Assembly (NCBI GenBank): GCA_037178855.1
Contig: JASJZC010000006.1
Span: forward strand, 6,820,001 to 6,884,000
Direction of reading: 5' to 3'
From: Oscheius sp. JU75
Taxonomy: Eukaryota; Nematoda; Chromadorea; Rhabditida; Rhabditidae
DNA: 64,000 nt
Part shown: positions 1 to 11,530 of the stretch, piece by piece
How the letters are laid out: every line of letters starts with the position of its first letter
Numbering within the stretch: the first letter of the stretch is position 1
The notes under the pieces: generated by a model
Told to the model about the DNA's origin: nothing
The model's database searches: none
Seen by the model: only the letters and a program-made list of their open reading frames with translations
Translations under genes and position numbers: made by a program

Positions 1-626
1 TCCAAGCCGTCTCCAAAATATGTTGCTCGTATTCGAGGTTATGAGTCAGGCTTTGCCTGTTTATGGGAGGACCCTGAACAAACACTTGATGCCAGTTTTG
101 GAACATCCAAAAGTTGAAATCGGGGCTATATGGTCAGAGGTGTGTGTGGTTTTCAATTCACGCCAGAGACTTTTTGTCCGCGAGCTAGGCCGAGAAAGAG
201 AGGCCACAGGAAGTGTAATTAAAGGCGGGTCGAAATCAAACACAGTAAAGAAGGTCGGACGGAGGATTCACACAGGATCAGAGGGGAGAGAGTAGTTTGG
301 GAGGCAAATAAGACCCTGGATGAAAAGTTGGAAGAACGTGAGGTGCGCCGTGAGACGAAGGCAAATATGGAAGGGGAGCTCGATAGGCATATTATGCAAG
401 GAAAAGGAGCGCCTGGACAATAGTGGGTGTGGAAGGAAACTAACTGTGAGATGGTAGAGGCGACACTGACGGGTAGATCAACTTTCGATAGTGACGAGAA
501 GCAGTCCAATGAGTCCGCAAAAGTCTCCTGTCATGGCTAACACCCAACTTCACTAAATTACTGTAACTGTTTCGCTTGCTAGGTTTCGTAATTACAGTTT
601 GTAAAAAGTTTGCAAAAAAGTCAGGC
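1..626. other. No supported gene
   Basis: Only short overlapping frames on both strands, none with family resemblance or a splice pattern I can defend. The left window edge may cut a gene here. Confidence 0.5.
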
Positions 627-1038
627 TTACTGTTCCTCCTTCCAACTTATTTCCGTGATGAGCCACGATGATGTGTTCTTGGTGTCCCGAATGAATACCT
701 TCTTGGGGTAGGAGTAGTACTTCCTATGGGAACAGTAGAGCTTCAGTTCTATGATCATAGAGGATCTGTTCTTCACTACGATGGTTGCTAGACATCTGTC
801 GTCAATCTGGAGAATGTCGAGGTCCGGATTCAGTCTTCGTGTATCCATTGAAACAAGCCTCAAGACGGTCGCGTGGTAATACTTGTATTGCTTGTCGTTG
901 AAGTACAGTTCAAAACTTTCGAGGGCAAGAGCACTCTTGAAGCGAAGATAGGATAGATAGTACTCTTCCAGCAAGCCGTAAATGATGAGAGCGAAGAATA
1001 TCAGCCCACAGACGATGTAGAATCATTCCGCGTTCCAT
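627..1038 (-). pseudogene. Signal-anchor protein, possibly NTF2-like, with a 1-nt frameshift
   Basis: The open frame 627-1019 on the minus strand encodes a hydrophobic segment (YIVCGLIFFALIIYGLL) followed by about 110 residues ending in WLITEISWKEEQ. This frame has no ATG: an in-frame TGA lies just upstream. However, an ATG at 1038-1036, directly behind an ATTATTAG acceptor-like site, encodes MERGMI in the neighbouring frame. Removing one base near 1020 would join the two into a type II membrane or signal-anchored protein. The soluble part, with alternating beta-strand-like stretches and a terminal W-x-I-x-x-I-x-W pattern, loosely resembles nematode NTF2-like domains, but I would not assert that. 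Either this is a recent pseudogene or the base is an assembly error. Confidence 0.4.
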
Positions 1039-1341
1039 CTAATAATCATAAGAAATGGAGGTCTAAGTTAATCTGTGGTGCTTTTGAAGGAACTTTCGAA
1101 ACTACTATAGAATCGCGCAAAGGCCTCCTTCGCGTGTTTGTCTGCCTGTCTCGATAGTACGGAAGATAGATTGATGTTAGACCCACTCAAATACAGACTA
1201 TAATTGTTTATATTTACTTCTTGTTGCTCGCGATGTCCTTTTGGCCTTGTTTAGTAGCTCGTCCACCCTCTCTCTTTCCTCATCGAGAATGCATAGTCAT
1301 CTCACTGTTGTGATCCGTCCCCTATTTTGTTTGGCGTCTCA

Positions 1342-2673
1342 ATGTCTTTCGAACTAACACAGCTCTCTTTGAACGTCTATGCCATCAAAGAAATGGACGA
1401 TCGAAACCTCAATCCCATTTCCTATGTTATCAAAGGGTCGGAGAGAAGTGAGTTTTAAATCTTCTTCGCGGAATAGGATTCAGTTATTCTGATAGACACA
1501 GGCTGTGGATGCGGGAACATGTTCACCTACGTCAGGGGTCTTGATTTTGTGAAGGACTCTAAAATTTTGGTCATTAATACTCACAACCATAGAGAACAAG
1601 TACATTATCTTGATTTCGCGATAAAAAAAAATTTGTTTAGACAGGAGGGAACTGGCGGTTTTCAACGACTGGAAAGTTCGGACTCGGTCATCAGACTGAA
1701 GGGCTTTGTGCCTCGAAAAAGCACAAGTTTTATACACGACTAATGGACAGTAGTTGGCATTGGGAAGTCTACACATACAAGGTAACGAGATGGCTTGGTG
1801 ACGAGGAAGTGATACAGCTAGGAGACAAGGACTCTGTTCAGGTTTGTTGTTGTGGAAAACATGATAATTTATTAGGAGGAACACCAATGATCGGACTTTT
1901 GGCTAAAAATATAGGAGCAGTCACATATTTTAAGTGAGAACTGGTCTCTGTCTCGAGTCGAAGAGATGGTCCAATGAACGGAATCTCACTAGGGGGCCGT
2001 TGGAAAGTTCACTGAGAGTGGAAAGAGAAGCATTGATTCTTTGCCCCTAGGGCGTCCCTTCGAGTTAAAACTGCTTATCAGGACGTCGAAGAGGTTGACA
2101 TCTGGTAGATCCACTTGACACAGTCGTTCAAAGATACTGGTAGATCAACTAACAGTCGCTTGCAGATTTTCTGGACACCCGGACACACTCCTGACAGTTT
2201 GGTAATTTGGTACAAGAGTGGGAGACGTCTTTTTTTCGGTGATCTGTTCTATCGCTTTGACGACATTCTCTTCACGTAGGTACCGTATATTTCAAAGAAA
2301 AAGTGAAAATTTCAGGTACCCACACGTTGACGTTCGCGCATATGAGTCTTCAGTAAAACGCATTCTCAATCTGGTCAACCAGCAGCCCGATTTTGCTGAC
2401 ATCCGTTTCTCGTCGGCCAAGAATGACATGAACGAAAAATGTCTTCCCTTGTTGAAACTGTATCATCGGTTCCTTCTATCCGTTTTGGCTGGAACACATA
2501 TGGGTACTCCGTTGAGGTGAGACTCTTTTGTCACATAAAAGTGGGAAACTTTAAGGATTGACGACGCGGAGGGTTGGCGCTATGAGACGCGAGACAAAGC
2601 AATGAGAATCGTTTTGGGTCGGGAGACGGTCCGAAAACTGAATGAGGCCAGAGAGAAGGCAAGAACCAGCTGA
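1342..2673 (+). CDS. Metallo-beta-lactamase-fold protein with altered metal motif
   Basis: Six exons: 1342-1447, 1484-1599, 1641-1841, 2166-2275, 2316-2516 and 2556-2673. Introns are 36-41 nt except a 324-nt intron 3. The fold's order of motifs is visible: an N-terminal strand ending VILIDTGCGCG-like text (IILIDTG), the HxH motif as THNHREQTGGN, then WTPGHTPDSL (third His) and FFGDLFY (bridging Asp). In canonical members the first motif is H-x-H-x-D-H; here the last two positions are E and Q, so the second metal site looks impaired. A late GTHMG could supply the last His. Members are usually metal-dependent hydrolases; substrate unknown. The ATG is the first in frame. No signal peptide, so probably cytosolic. 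Confidence 0.8.
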
Positions 2674-3318
2674 TAACACCACTTCAAAATAAAGATTTAT
2701 CTGAATCGTAGTACTTTCGATGAGTGAATATCTCTTCACAGTCAGAAAAGGTATTGCAGAAAAATTCAGCAAGCTGCCGGAGTACTATGGACCACCTAAA
2801 TATGCTTCAAATGTGTTCTTGAACACAGGATTACATAGAGCGAGAAGGAAAGGGCGGTAAGATTTGAAAGGAATCAAAGCCGGTCAGCGCGTCGGACATT
2901 AGTGGATAAGAAAGTCTCGTTCGTGACCTTGATCCCGAAACGGAAAAGTTTGTAACTTTGAAAGGAACACTAAAACTTTGTTTGGTAGCAGCTTCCTATT
3001 GTTTGAAAGTAATCTACCCGGAATCTTCATTGAACAGCCAGCTTCTGCCTGTTTGATCTAGAATTCGGGTAGGCTACTTTCTCTGCAAAGAGGCGACAAG
3101 TGCATCTTCTCCCTGATGGATGCGTCGAGACATTACCACAGTCAAGATGCCCTCGATTTATAGTGGCAGGCATGGCCAGCTGTAAAAGTGGTAGCTATGA
3201 TTTCTGCTACTAGACTCCCAATCGACATCTGATTTCCCCCAGGGACAGCAAAAAAGCTCTCACCCACAGTGGCTTCATTGTTTGCCAAAAAGCGTCGTTA
3301 TCAGAGTCAGTCTCTGTG
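2674..3318. other. Intergenic, no supported gene
   Basis: No coding pattern, RNA gene or repeat recognised between two genes on the plus strand. Confidence 0.5.
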
Positions 3319-5377
3319 ATGAGTCCTCCTTTGGCGTTCCTCTATCCGGAGCAGAACTTCACCACTGAACAGCTGCTCTATGAACGACAGAACCGAGCTC
3401 TTCAACCGATTTGGGACTGGATCCGAGTGAGTTTTTCTTCAAATATGTACACCCGGAACTGCTTCTAACTATGCCTATTGTTCTTATCGCATTCTTGACA
3501 AGGCTCTCAAGACAAGAAAAAAAAAACGCAAAAGTTTTCAGGTCGGAAATGAACACATCCTGAGTTCTCCTCTGTTTCCACCTCTCTACGCTCTTTCCAT
3601 CGACTACATATGGGTTATTGTCTTCTCAAGTGAGTTTTCGGCCAATTTTTAAAGATTAGCTGAAACGACAGAAGATAAGGCAGCTTGCACAGGTTACCAC
3701 ACATGTTGGGAGTCAGTATGAACACAACACTTGAACCATCTCGATAGTTGTGCACGGAAGTCATAAAATAGAAAGTTTCCTAGTCGGGTTAGAGATAAAC
3801 AGGACAGAACGTTCCAATCTGACGAACTTTAGCGAAACAACAAAGGTATCATCGAATAAACTTTCTATCGGACAAGTTGAAAAGTTGGATTGGGAGATGT
3901 GAAGAATAGATATCAATTGCGCATCGTAAGTTTGTCACTTCCAGGGTTTCTCACCCATACTGTCTTAATACTTATGTGCTTCTGAATGGAACAGTTGATA
4001 CAAGTGAGACAGTAAGAATAGAATGTCAGGCTCTAGGATTTTAATGAATCATTTTGTTAGATTACTTTTATTAGTTTATCCATGACGAGCGCTCTTTTGT
4101 GGTTTCTTCTCGGATGCCGTCGCTCATCTGATAAGCAAGAGATAGAGGCTGACCTTGTCGGACTTTGCCTTCAGGCACGAGAAACTTTTTCCAGTATTTG
4201 ATCTCTTCTGCACGGAGGTGCCCTTCTTCAAAAAGGCCAAGATTCAAAAGGATCGCAAGGTGACATGGGACCTCATGAAAAAGTCACTTTGGCTACAAAT
4301 GTGGAACCAAATTCTTTGGTTACTTTTGCATATTTTTTGATGAAGTGGGAATCTTCAGGATCTATCCAATGGCTTTGGTTCAGCTGATCTGGGTTCCACC
4401 AACAGAACTCCCGATTCTGGCCCCGACCCTTTTCGAAATGGCTAGCCAGACACTTTTCTTCTTCCTCACCTTCGACTTTTCCTACTTCTGGTTCCATTTC
4501 ATCCACCACAAGGTATCTCAGTTGTAATCAATAGAAATCAATCGGTTTTAGGTCAAATTTCTGTACAGATGGTGTCACTCAGTTCATCATATGTACTCTT
4601 CCCCGTTCGCTGCCGCTGCTCAACATCTCCATCCCTTTGAGGTTTGTCTTCAATTGGATCCAATTCGAGACTGGACAATATGCTAATTGTTCAGGCACTC
4701 GAAGTCACTGGTCTGTGGTGCCGCAATTCGAGTAGCGGATAGGTTCAGCTCGTTCAAAAGATCGAAAATAGGGAAAGATTTGTGAAGACAGTGGACAGTG
4801 AGAGTAATAATGACATTACAGAAGAGTGAAACGAAGCTGACGTCTATATACACTGATCAGTGGCATCCACTGACAAAGATACAGTAGCAGTGACTACGGT
4901 TAAATCTTCCCGCATCCATTCATACAGTTCTACAAACTTTACTTCTAGCTCTTCTTCGTCGCCACCTTCATCACAGCCATCCCTTGGGTCTTCCCCACGC
5001 ATTGCCTCACCTACTGGCTCTGGTTCCTCATCGCTCAAAGTGTCTCCTATGAGGTAGTGTCTCTCTCCATTCCGAGAATCCAATCTCTTAGGTACACACC
5101 GGATACGATTTTCCTTTTGCCCTCCACCGTTTCCTGCCCTTCTACGCAGGAGCCCCAGCTCATGATATGCACCATCTCCGTCCACTTACCTGCTTTGAAC
5201 CGTGGTTCAACTATATCGACAAAATGATGGGTACTGTATTCTTTAGTGCTCAAAAAACTCTTGTCTCTAGGCTATCATCTGACCTACGAAGATCTAAAAA
5301 AGATGGCTGACGAAAAGTCACGTCGTTACGGACTCTACGCAAAGGAAGACGTTCAGGGTCTCGAAAAGATTAATTAA
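3319..5377 (+). CDS. Fatty acid hydroxylase/sterol desaturase superfamily protein
   Basis: Supported exons are 3319-3426, 3542-3629, 4174-4318, 4359-4512, 4552-4641, 4949-5053, 5092-5230 and 5271-5377. The link between 3629 and 4174 (one or two small exons, perhaps around 3945-4020 or 4045-4160) is uncertain. Three histidine boxes of membrane di-iron oxygenases are present: HFIHH, CHSVHH and HDMHHLRP, interspersed with hydrophobic helices such as the one before WVFPTHCLTYWLWFL. The family oxidises C-H bonds of sterols, fatty acids or ether lipids in the ER; the layout resembles nematode cholesterol-25-hydroxylase-like members rather than alkylglycerol monooxygenase. The product ends GLEKIN. 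Its stop is only 31 bp from the stop of the convergent gene. Confidence 0.8.
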
Positions 5378-5408
5378 CACGCTATATACAACAATTTGTG
5401 ATGATAAA

Positions 5409-8298
5409 TTATCCTGGATACACGTAGAAATACGGCGAATTGTAGTAGAAAGACGGGGTTGAATAAGTGTAATATGGCGGAGAGTACTGACTATAATTGT
5501 GGGAGGAGGTCTCGGGACTTCGATTGATCAAGAGCTGTCCCTCCGCTTGTATTCCCTCCGGTAGTTGCAGCGTCTGAAATTCGATTAGCTCTATTAAAAC
5601 TGAAACAACTAAACCCCTACCTCGAACCCGTTAGTTCTTGGTTAGCGAGGGGTTACGCGATCCAGGACCGACCGGCGACATTGTTGTCAACTGTTGCGTC
5701 TGGGCTGTTCGGGCGTAGTAGCGACGGTAAGGGGCTGGGGTCGGTTGCTGGAACAGTTGTTGACGGACGATTCTTGCTCCCTAAACGGTATTTTTTCTCA
5801 AAACGGTTAACTACAAACCTTTGCCCGATTTCTTCTCGCCCTAATGTTATTGTTGGTGGTAGTTGTGAAGAAGTCTTCCGCCTTTCCGGTCCGGTTGACG
5901 TAGACGTTTGAAGAGGCTCCATTCACGTTTTGAACAGTTCTACAAAAGCTTCTTGTTACTATCCACTGTCACAAACCCACTGGACATTCTGGTAAGGAGC
6001 GGTCTCTCCAGCCATTACGTGCCTGGCCGGAGACGCTACTTGTGTCTGTCCAGCAGGAACATTGAGTTGAACTCTCGGAACATTGGCTGCTGCAGGAGCA
6101 GGTTGGGGAGCCACAGCTGGTCTCTGAGGCTGAACAAATTTCTGTTGAAACGGTTGTACTGCTGGACGTTGATAATACAGAGGAGATCCCTGAGTTGCTG
6201 CCGGCTGCTGTCTGTACTGAGGGTGGTGAGGCTGCTGGTAGACTTGAGGAGCGGTTGGAGCCACTGGTCTGGGTTGGTAAATCTGCTGTTGCTGAGGTTG
6301 CTGCTGAGGCTGTCCTGGAGGCGATCCGACCAAGACTTGTTGAGTGTGATACTGTTGCTGGAGATGAGGATATTGTTGGTAGTAGTACTGATGATATTGA
6401 GCCCATGGATTCTGCTGGTACTGCTGGTAGGGATAGTACTGTTGCTGTTGTTGTAGAAGAGCAACTTGTTGCGGGTTTGGATGGTACAACTGTTGAGTTT
6501 GCTGAGCATTCGGGTATACTTGCTGTTGGGTATACAGCTGCTGAGGAGCCTGTTGCTGAATTGGAGGCTGTTGAACTGGCTGGTGAACAGGCTGAGGCGC
6601 TGTTTGAATGTATCGAGGCTGGGTAACAGCTCTTGGTGCTTGTGTAGTCCTGGTTTGGGGAACAGCCACTGGATTAACATATGTAGCAGGAGTTGTGGCG
6701 AGTGGGGGAGCTGGAGGGACTGGTACTGGTTTCTGAAAGACAATTTTGGCTGTTCCCACAGCATTGAAACATCCCTATCCCCTCGAAAACAAACCCACTT
6801 TGCTAGCTGGCTTGTCGCCCAGCTTCGACAGATCCTTATCGCCTCCGGCAGCAGTTATTTCTCGTTGCAGGCGATTGTTCAGGACTTCCTCGGACACTTC
6901 AGTGGTTGTGTGAGCGAAAGGTGCCGGTGTGGGTGCCAGAGTCGGACGAAGAGTCACAGTCGACAGTCTGTGACTTTGGACAGGCTGACCACGCCAACTC
7001 GCGTCAATCTGTCTCGAGGCCTCGATGATTCTCTTTCTGTTGTCCGCCTTCTAAATGATCGAGTATAAGAACAAAAATACCAGTACCTTGTATCCAATGT
7101 TCTGTACTCCCGAAGCAAAATCAATCTTGGGCGGAGCTTCGGAATTGGCATTGCTCGAGACCTGACCAATAAGTTCCATGATTTCTTCCTCGGACAAGCT
7201 GCTTCTCTGCTTCAAAGTCTCGACGAACTTAGACAGATTCGGAACTTGTTTGTCTTTTCCCTCGGCAGTGACTGGCTTAGAATCCACAGATGAAAAAGTT
7301 TTGCGAGGAACTGGGCCCAACTGAATGATCAATTTTCCATGCTTTGAGAGTGTAACCCACCAGAAGTTCATCAGCATCCTTCTTTTCCTGGTTGGTAATG
7401 GAAACTTCCGCATTGTCTTCCTTTTTGACCTGGTCGAAGTAGTCTTCCTCCTCGTTGTCTTCTTTTGGCAGCTCGATTCGGATCTGTTTTTTAGGTGGAG
7501 GAGTGGGAGCAAGCGTGTCCAGCTCCTCCTAAAAGCTCTGAATTGACTAGTGGTGAAAGAACCAACCTCGTCTGGGAAGAGAGTCACAGTCTCAGTAGTG
7601 GTTGTCGGTGCAGCTGTCGTAGGTGCAGCAGTAATGGGCCCAGGTTTCTCCAAGTCCTTGTCCTCAATTTCCTCGAAAGGATCCTTTGTTGTTGTGGCCG
7701 TTGTGCTGGTCAGAATATCCAAATCATCCTTATAGTCGTCAATATCAGGAGCAGGGAAACCTAGAACATTGTCACTCTTCCTCTCGGGATCCTACTTGTT
7801 CCAAACTCTGGACCAACTCCAGCTCCTCCTCCACCTCCAGGTCTAGGACCAAGTGGACCCAACGGGACCAGGCCAGGGAGTCCTCCGAGTCCTCCGAGTC
7901 CTCCTCCTGCACCGGGCAGAGGACCAAGTCCTCCACCGCCCTTCTTTAACTGTTCTTGGTTCTTAGCTGCTGCCTCGAGAGCAGCTGGGAACCAATTGCC
8001 TTCAGTAGCCTGGTTCAGTACACCCACTCCTGTGCCGGTCAGCTGGAGCGCTCCCTGAGCTAATTGATACACTGAATTTTTGCCTATTCTCTTCAAAAAG
8101 TACAATCCCACATTGACCAATCTGACCGAGAGCTCCTGCAGCTGATCCCGCACCCGCTGCGGCCGTTCCAGCCGACCCAGCTAAGCCGCCAAGGCCACCC
8201 AGACCGGAGCCAAGAAAAGAAGTGGCAAGAGAGGCGATCTCGGCAAACTGACCATTGGAGCCTCCTATGGAAAGAAGGAGGAAGAGATAGAAGAGCAT
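5409..8298 (-). CDS. Secreted low-complexity (Gly/Leu, Pro/Gln, Tyr) matrix-like protein
   Basis: Starts at the ATG 8298 with a signal peptide (MLFYLFLLLSIGGSNG). Exons then give, in order: a GLGGL/Ala-rich block; a Thr-rich acidic block (STTATTTKDPFEE, then TAAPTTAAPTTTTET); a more regular segment with FVETLKQRSSLSEEE; a second Thr/Pro stretch (LRPTLAPTPAPFAHTTTE); a long Pro/Gln/Tyr-rich exon (about 5960-6740) with QQYYPYQQYQQNPW; and a final Tyr-rich exon 5409-5573 ending YYNSPYFYVYPG. Splicing of the two exons between 5960 and 5573 is my least certain part; an intervening exon with RQQLFQQPTPAPYRRYY reads well in frame. Composition suggests a structural component of cuticle, pharyngeal lining or eggshell. 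I do not recognise a named family. Confidence 0.7.
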
Positions 8299-9656
8299 GG
8301 AGCCCCTGAAACTGCTAGTGGAGAAATTTTGCAGAGTGGACGAGTCGGAAAAAATCCTGATCTGTTGGCACCTTTTTTAAAGCTAATTGTTCTGGAAAAA
8401 CTGCAACCTTGCAAACTTGTAGGGCAAAAGTAACTTTGTAAAATATGGAAACGTTGTGATATGCCTGCTTTTGTCCGAAATGCGGGTAAGGAAATGAACA
8501 ACTCTGGCAAAGACCGGGAGATCTCGATTCCCTACGAAGTTACTAAACAAATCAAACAAATTTTAAATATTAGTTGGAGAAAGTATGGCGTTAAGAAAAA
8601 TCTAACAAATCGGTTTTTTTAGGAGGATGCAAGCTACATGTGGGGAGATGGGATCCAACCTGGATCTTATCGCCTGTCAGTGGCCGAAGCCGGAAGTTCT
8701 AACTGATTATCATGCCAACACATGGGATAACTGGGAGGACAGGAACGGAGATGCTAAGAAAAAGGATCGATTCGATTTGGCACGGCGGGTTGAGTAGTGG
8801 ATAAGCTTGAACAAGAGAGAGAGGAGGCAGGCAAAACTGGTCTCTCTTTCTCGTAGCCCCCCTATGTCCATCACGCTGCTTGTGCCGCGGGTGGATAGCC
8901 GACGATGGCCGCGCAAGGAAGCTGGCCTGTCCCCCTACAATTTCCCTCTTCTCGGGCTCTCGCCCGGTTCGGACACAAAGATAACCGTCTCAATTGCGCG
9001 CCGGATAATTTGACTCCATTTTGCATGTTATTCCAAGACTGGGGGTAAACTGGAACATTGCGACGTTGGAGAAGAGAAGAAGAGGGCAAAGGAAGGCTCC
9101 GAAACCCCTTTACCTGCAAGAAGAATCTGCGGCTAGGCTAAATGATCCAAACGGTCAAGCGCCCCGGGGACAGATAATAAAGTCGTGTGGCTTTTCACGC
9201 AACGAATCGGACTGTGTGTTTGGATGAAGGATGGAGCCTGGAACAACACCTGATCTCCAGCCGAGATGAAATGGAAAATTGAGGAAACGTGTTTGCCTCT
9301 CTGTCCTTTTAAAAGGGTCGAGGAGGAAGAAGATCTTCTTCTGTCGAGAGTAACTGGCTATTCGAGACCACCTTACAACACAAAGATTGGTATCTACTCC
9401 TTGAAAAAGTTCACAACTGGGTCATAGAGATTGTAGTATCTGGGGAGTTATAGAATGAGAGAAAACTCGGATGTTCTGAGCGGTCCGACTAAAAATACTT
9501 CAGACTTTTCCAATAAACTTCATTCCGATTTTATTGGACCTTTCCTTCATATTCTCAGTCGATTAGCTAAACCGCAACTTTTTTTGTCGATAAAATGCCT
9601 TATCTCTCCCGACAGTCGTGAGGCTCTTCGTTTTGACCTCGCAGCATTCTCTGAGA
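8299..9656. other. Intergenic, GC-rich centre, one small ORF
   Basis: Lies between divergent genes (matrix-like protein leftwards, SLC17 rightwards), so it should contain both promoters. About 8800-9200 is noticeably GC-richer than its surroundings with open frames on both strands that look like composition effects. A 53-codon ORF at 9266-9427 starts MKWKIEETCLPLCPFKR; nothing else supports it. Confidence 0.4.
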
Positions 9657-11506
9657 ATGTTTCGCTTCCTCATTTTCGGTAAGTTTTTCTTCTTCTTCAA
9701 AAACAAAATCAGGTATTGCCATGGCCTGTCTAACATCAGTCTACGCTCTGAGGCTGGCCTTCAACACGACAATTCTCTGTCAATACGATCCAGCTTCGAA
9801 CAATTCTGGTTCCTCGAAGTTACTACTAAAAATTTTCTCCATTCAGCAAATTATCTTGCTGATGCTACCTACAAAGTCTGGTCCTATTCGGCCACTTCAG
9901 TTGGACTGATAGTCGGACTTCCGCCTCTCTTAATGTTTCATGGCCTGGGAACCAGGTATAGATTTTCCAAAGAATATTAAAGAGACTTTCAGAAATACAT
10001 TCTTTGTCTACGGCTTCATTGGCTTTGCATCTTCAGTTTTTTATCCACTGTCTGACTCTTTGGGATTCTGGGCAGCCTTCATTGTTCGACTTCTACAGGT
10101 TAGCAGTCTTATCCTCTCTTGTGTTCGATGCCCGAATATTAATCTTCTCGAGACCTGTAGCTAGTATCATCCACGTTCTTATTTTGAAACGCATTCAGGG
10201 TCTCCCGGGTGCTCTCAATCTTTGGGCGGTCAACAGCATCTCTATGCAATGGGCTCCGAAAGGCGAGAGTGGACAGGCCATCGCTGTCCTTTCCTGTTAC
10301 TACCAGGTTCGATTCTTAAAAAAAAACCTATTTGAATAGCTCTCGCCTATTCTTGCCTCCATAGTTTGTGGAGAAATGTGCTCGACAATAGGATGGGTAT
10401 GGGCTTACTACATTCTATCAGCCGTAGCAGCTATTATGTTCATAACTTTCTGGATGATTTATACTGACGACCCGTTGAAGAACAGGTAGAAGATGAAGGT
10501 GCGAAACTGGGAGATGTTTAGATTCGTTTCGAAGAAAGAGGCCTTACTGATTACGGAAGGCAAAGAAGAGAATCAAGTGGTGAAACGGATACCATATAAA
10601 CATATGCTTTCCGACCCACAGGTGACAGAGCACGCAGCCAAAAAGTTTGCTGGTAGGTCTATCTGGCCTGGTTCTTCTACTTCTGTTTCTTCACGGGCCT
10701 CAATCTGTTTCTGCAGTTCGGTCCAGTCTACATTAGTCTGGTAGGCTCAAAATGTTCTCTATTGTTTCTGTCAGCATGTCATCTGCTTATCCTATTCTCA
10801 AACTTTCTATTTGAACTGTTCAGGTTCTCGACTTTGACATAAAGTCGACAGGCTACGCCACCGCTCTGCCCCATCTGATTGCTCTCGTCTCAAAGTTCGT
10901 CTATGGTCGATTCCTGGACAAATGCTTCAACTTTTCACAAAGAGTCAGACTTGTACTCTCTTATGGAATCGTGGAAGTGCTGTCAGCAGCATGCTTATTG
11001 ACTATGGTCTATGTAAGAACTGCTTCCTTAAGTTGAAATACAGAAACTTCAGGCCAGGTCAATAACTGTGGTTCTGGTGGTCTACATAGCCTTCAACTCG
11101 CTTCACAATCTAGTGATAGTGGTAGTTATGAGACAAGCACAGTTGGTAGAAGATCAAATTAGAGAGCAACTTCAACTTTATTTTCAGATAGCCAGACAAC
11201 ATGCTCATTTCTTGGCAAATGGGAACACTCTGATCGCCGCCTTATGCATTTTCGCAACTTCCTTCTTGCAATATTTTGTCCAGGACAACACGAAGGAAGA
11301 GGTTCGTAGGTTTTCGTAGGTCTGAATTGTGTTCTTGGATATTGAAAGAGAATCATTTTCAGTGGGCGGCAATTTTTATCGGTCTGGCAGGTCTCCTTCT
11401 AGTCTCAGTCGTCCTGTTCACTCTGTTCGCCCAAGTGAAACCGAGAAAATGGACACTAGAGCTCGTCCCTTCGGAACAAAGAGAAGTTCTTGTCTATCCA
11501 GAATAA
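9657..11506 (+). CDS. SLC17-family (anion/phosphate cotransporter-like) MFS transporter
   Basis: At least ten exons with introns of 35-80 nt; the ATG at 9657 opens MFRFLIF. The reading continues through GIAMACLTSVYALRLAFNTT, a loop with NNSANYLADATYKVWS, the helix after NTFFVYGFIG, RLLQGLPGALNLWAVNSIS and QWAPKGESGQAIAVLSCYY. That last stretch, RxLQG followed by a WxPxxESG loop, is the SLC17 hallmark in helix 4-5. Later segments include FFTGLNLFLQFGPVYIS and DIKSTGYATALPHLIAL, and the tail ends EVLVYPE. The family carries organic anions, phosphate or glutamate into lysosomes, vesicles or across the plasma membrane; substrate cannot be read here. The intron at 10622-10656 is only 35 nt. The stop is 24 bp from the convergent gene's stop. 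Confidence 0.85.
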
Positions 11507-11530
11507 TTATTTTGAGTAAAGTTTTATTCA

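Noticed and set aside
4684-4740. Acceptor-like TTGTTCAG followed by a short open stretch in the hydroxylase gene
   Set aside because: Using it breaks the frame before the expected FVATFITAIPW helix; the acceptor at 4948 restores the family order.
5908-6764. Several long frames on both strands, including Leu/Arg-rich and Ser-rich ones
   Set aside because: They are alternative frames of the Pro/Gln/Tyr-rich exon; the CAG/CAA-rich codons leave all frames open.
9266-9427. 53-codon ORF starting MKWKIEETCLPLC
   Set aside because: Too short and isolated to call without transcript or conservation.
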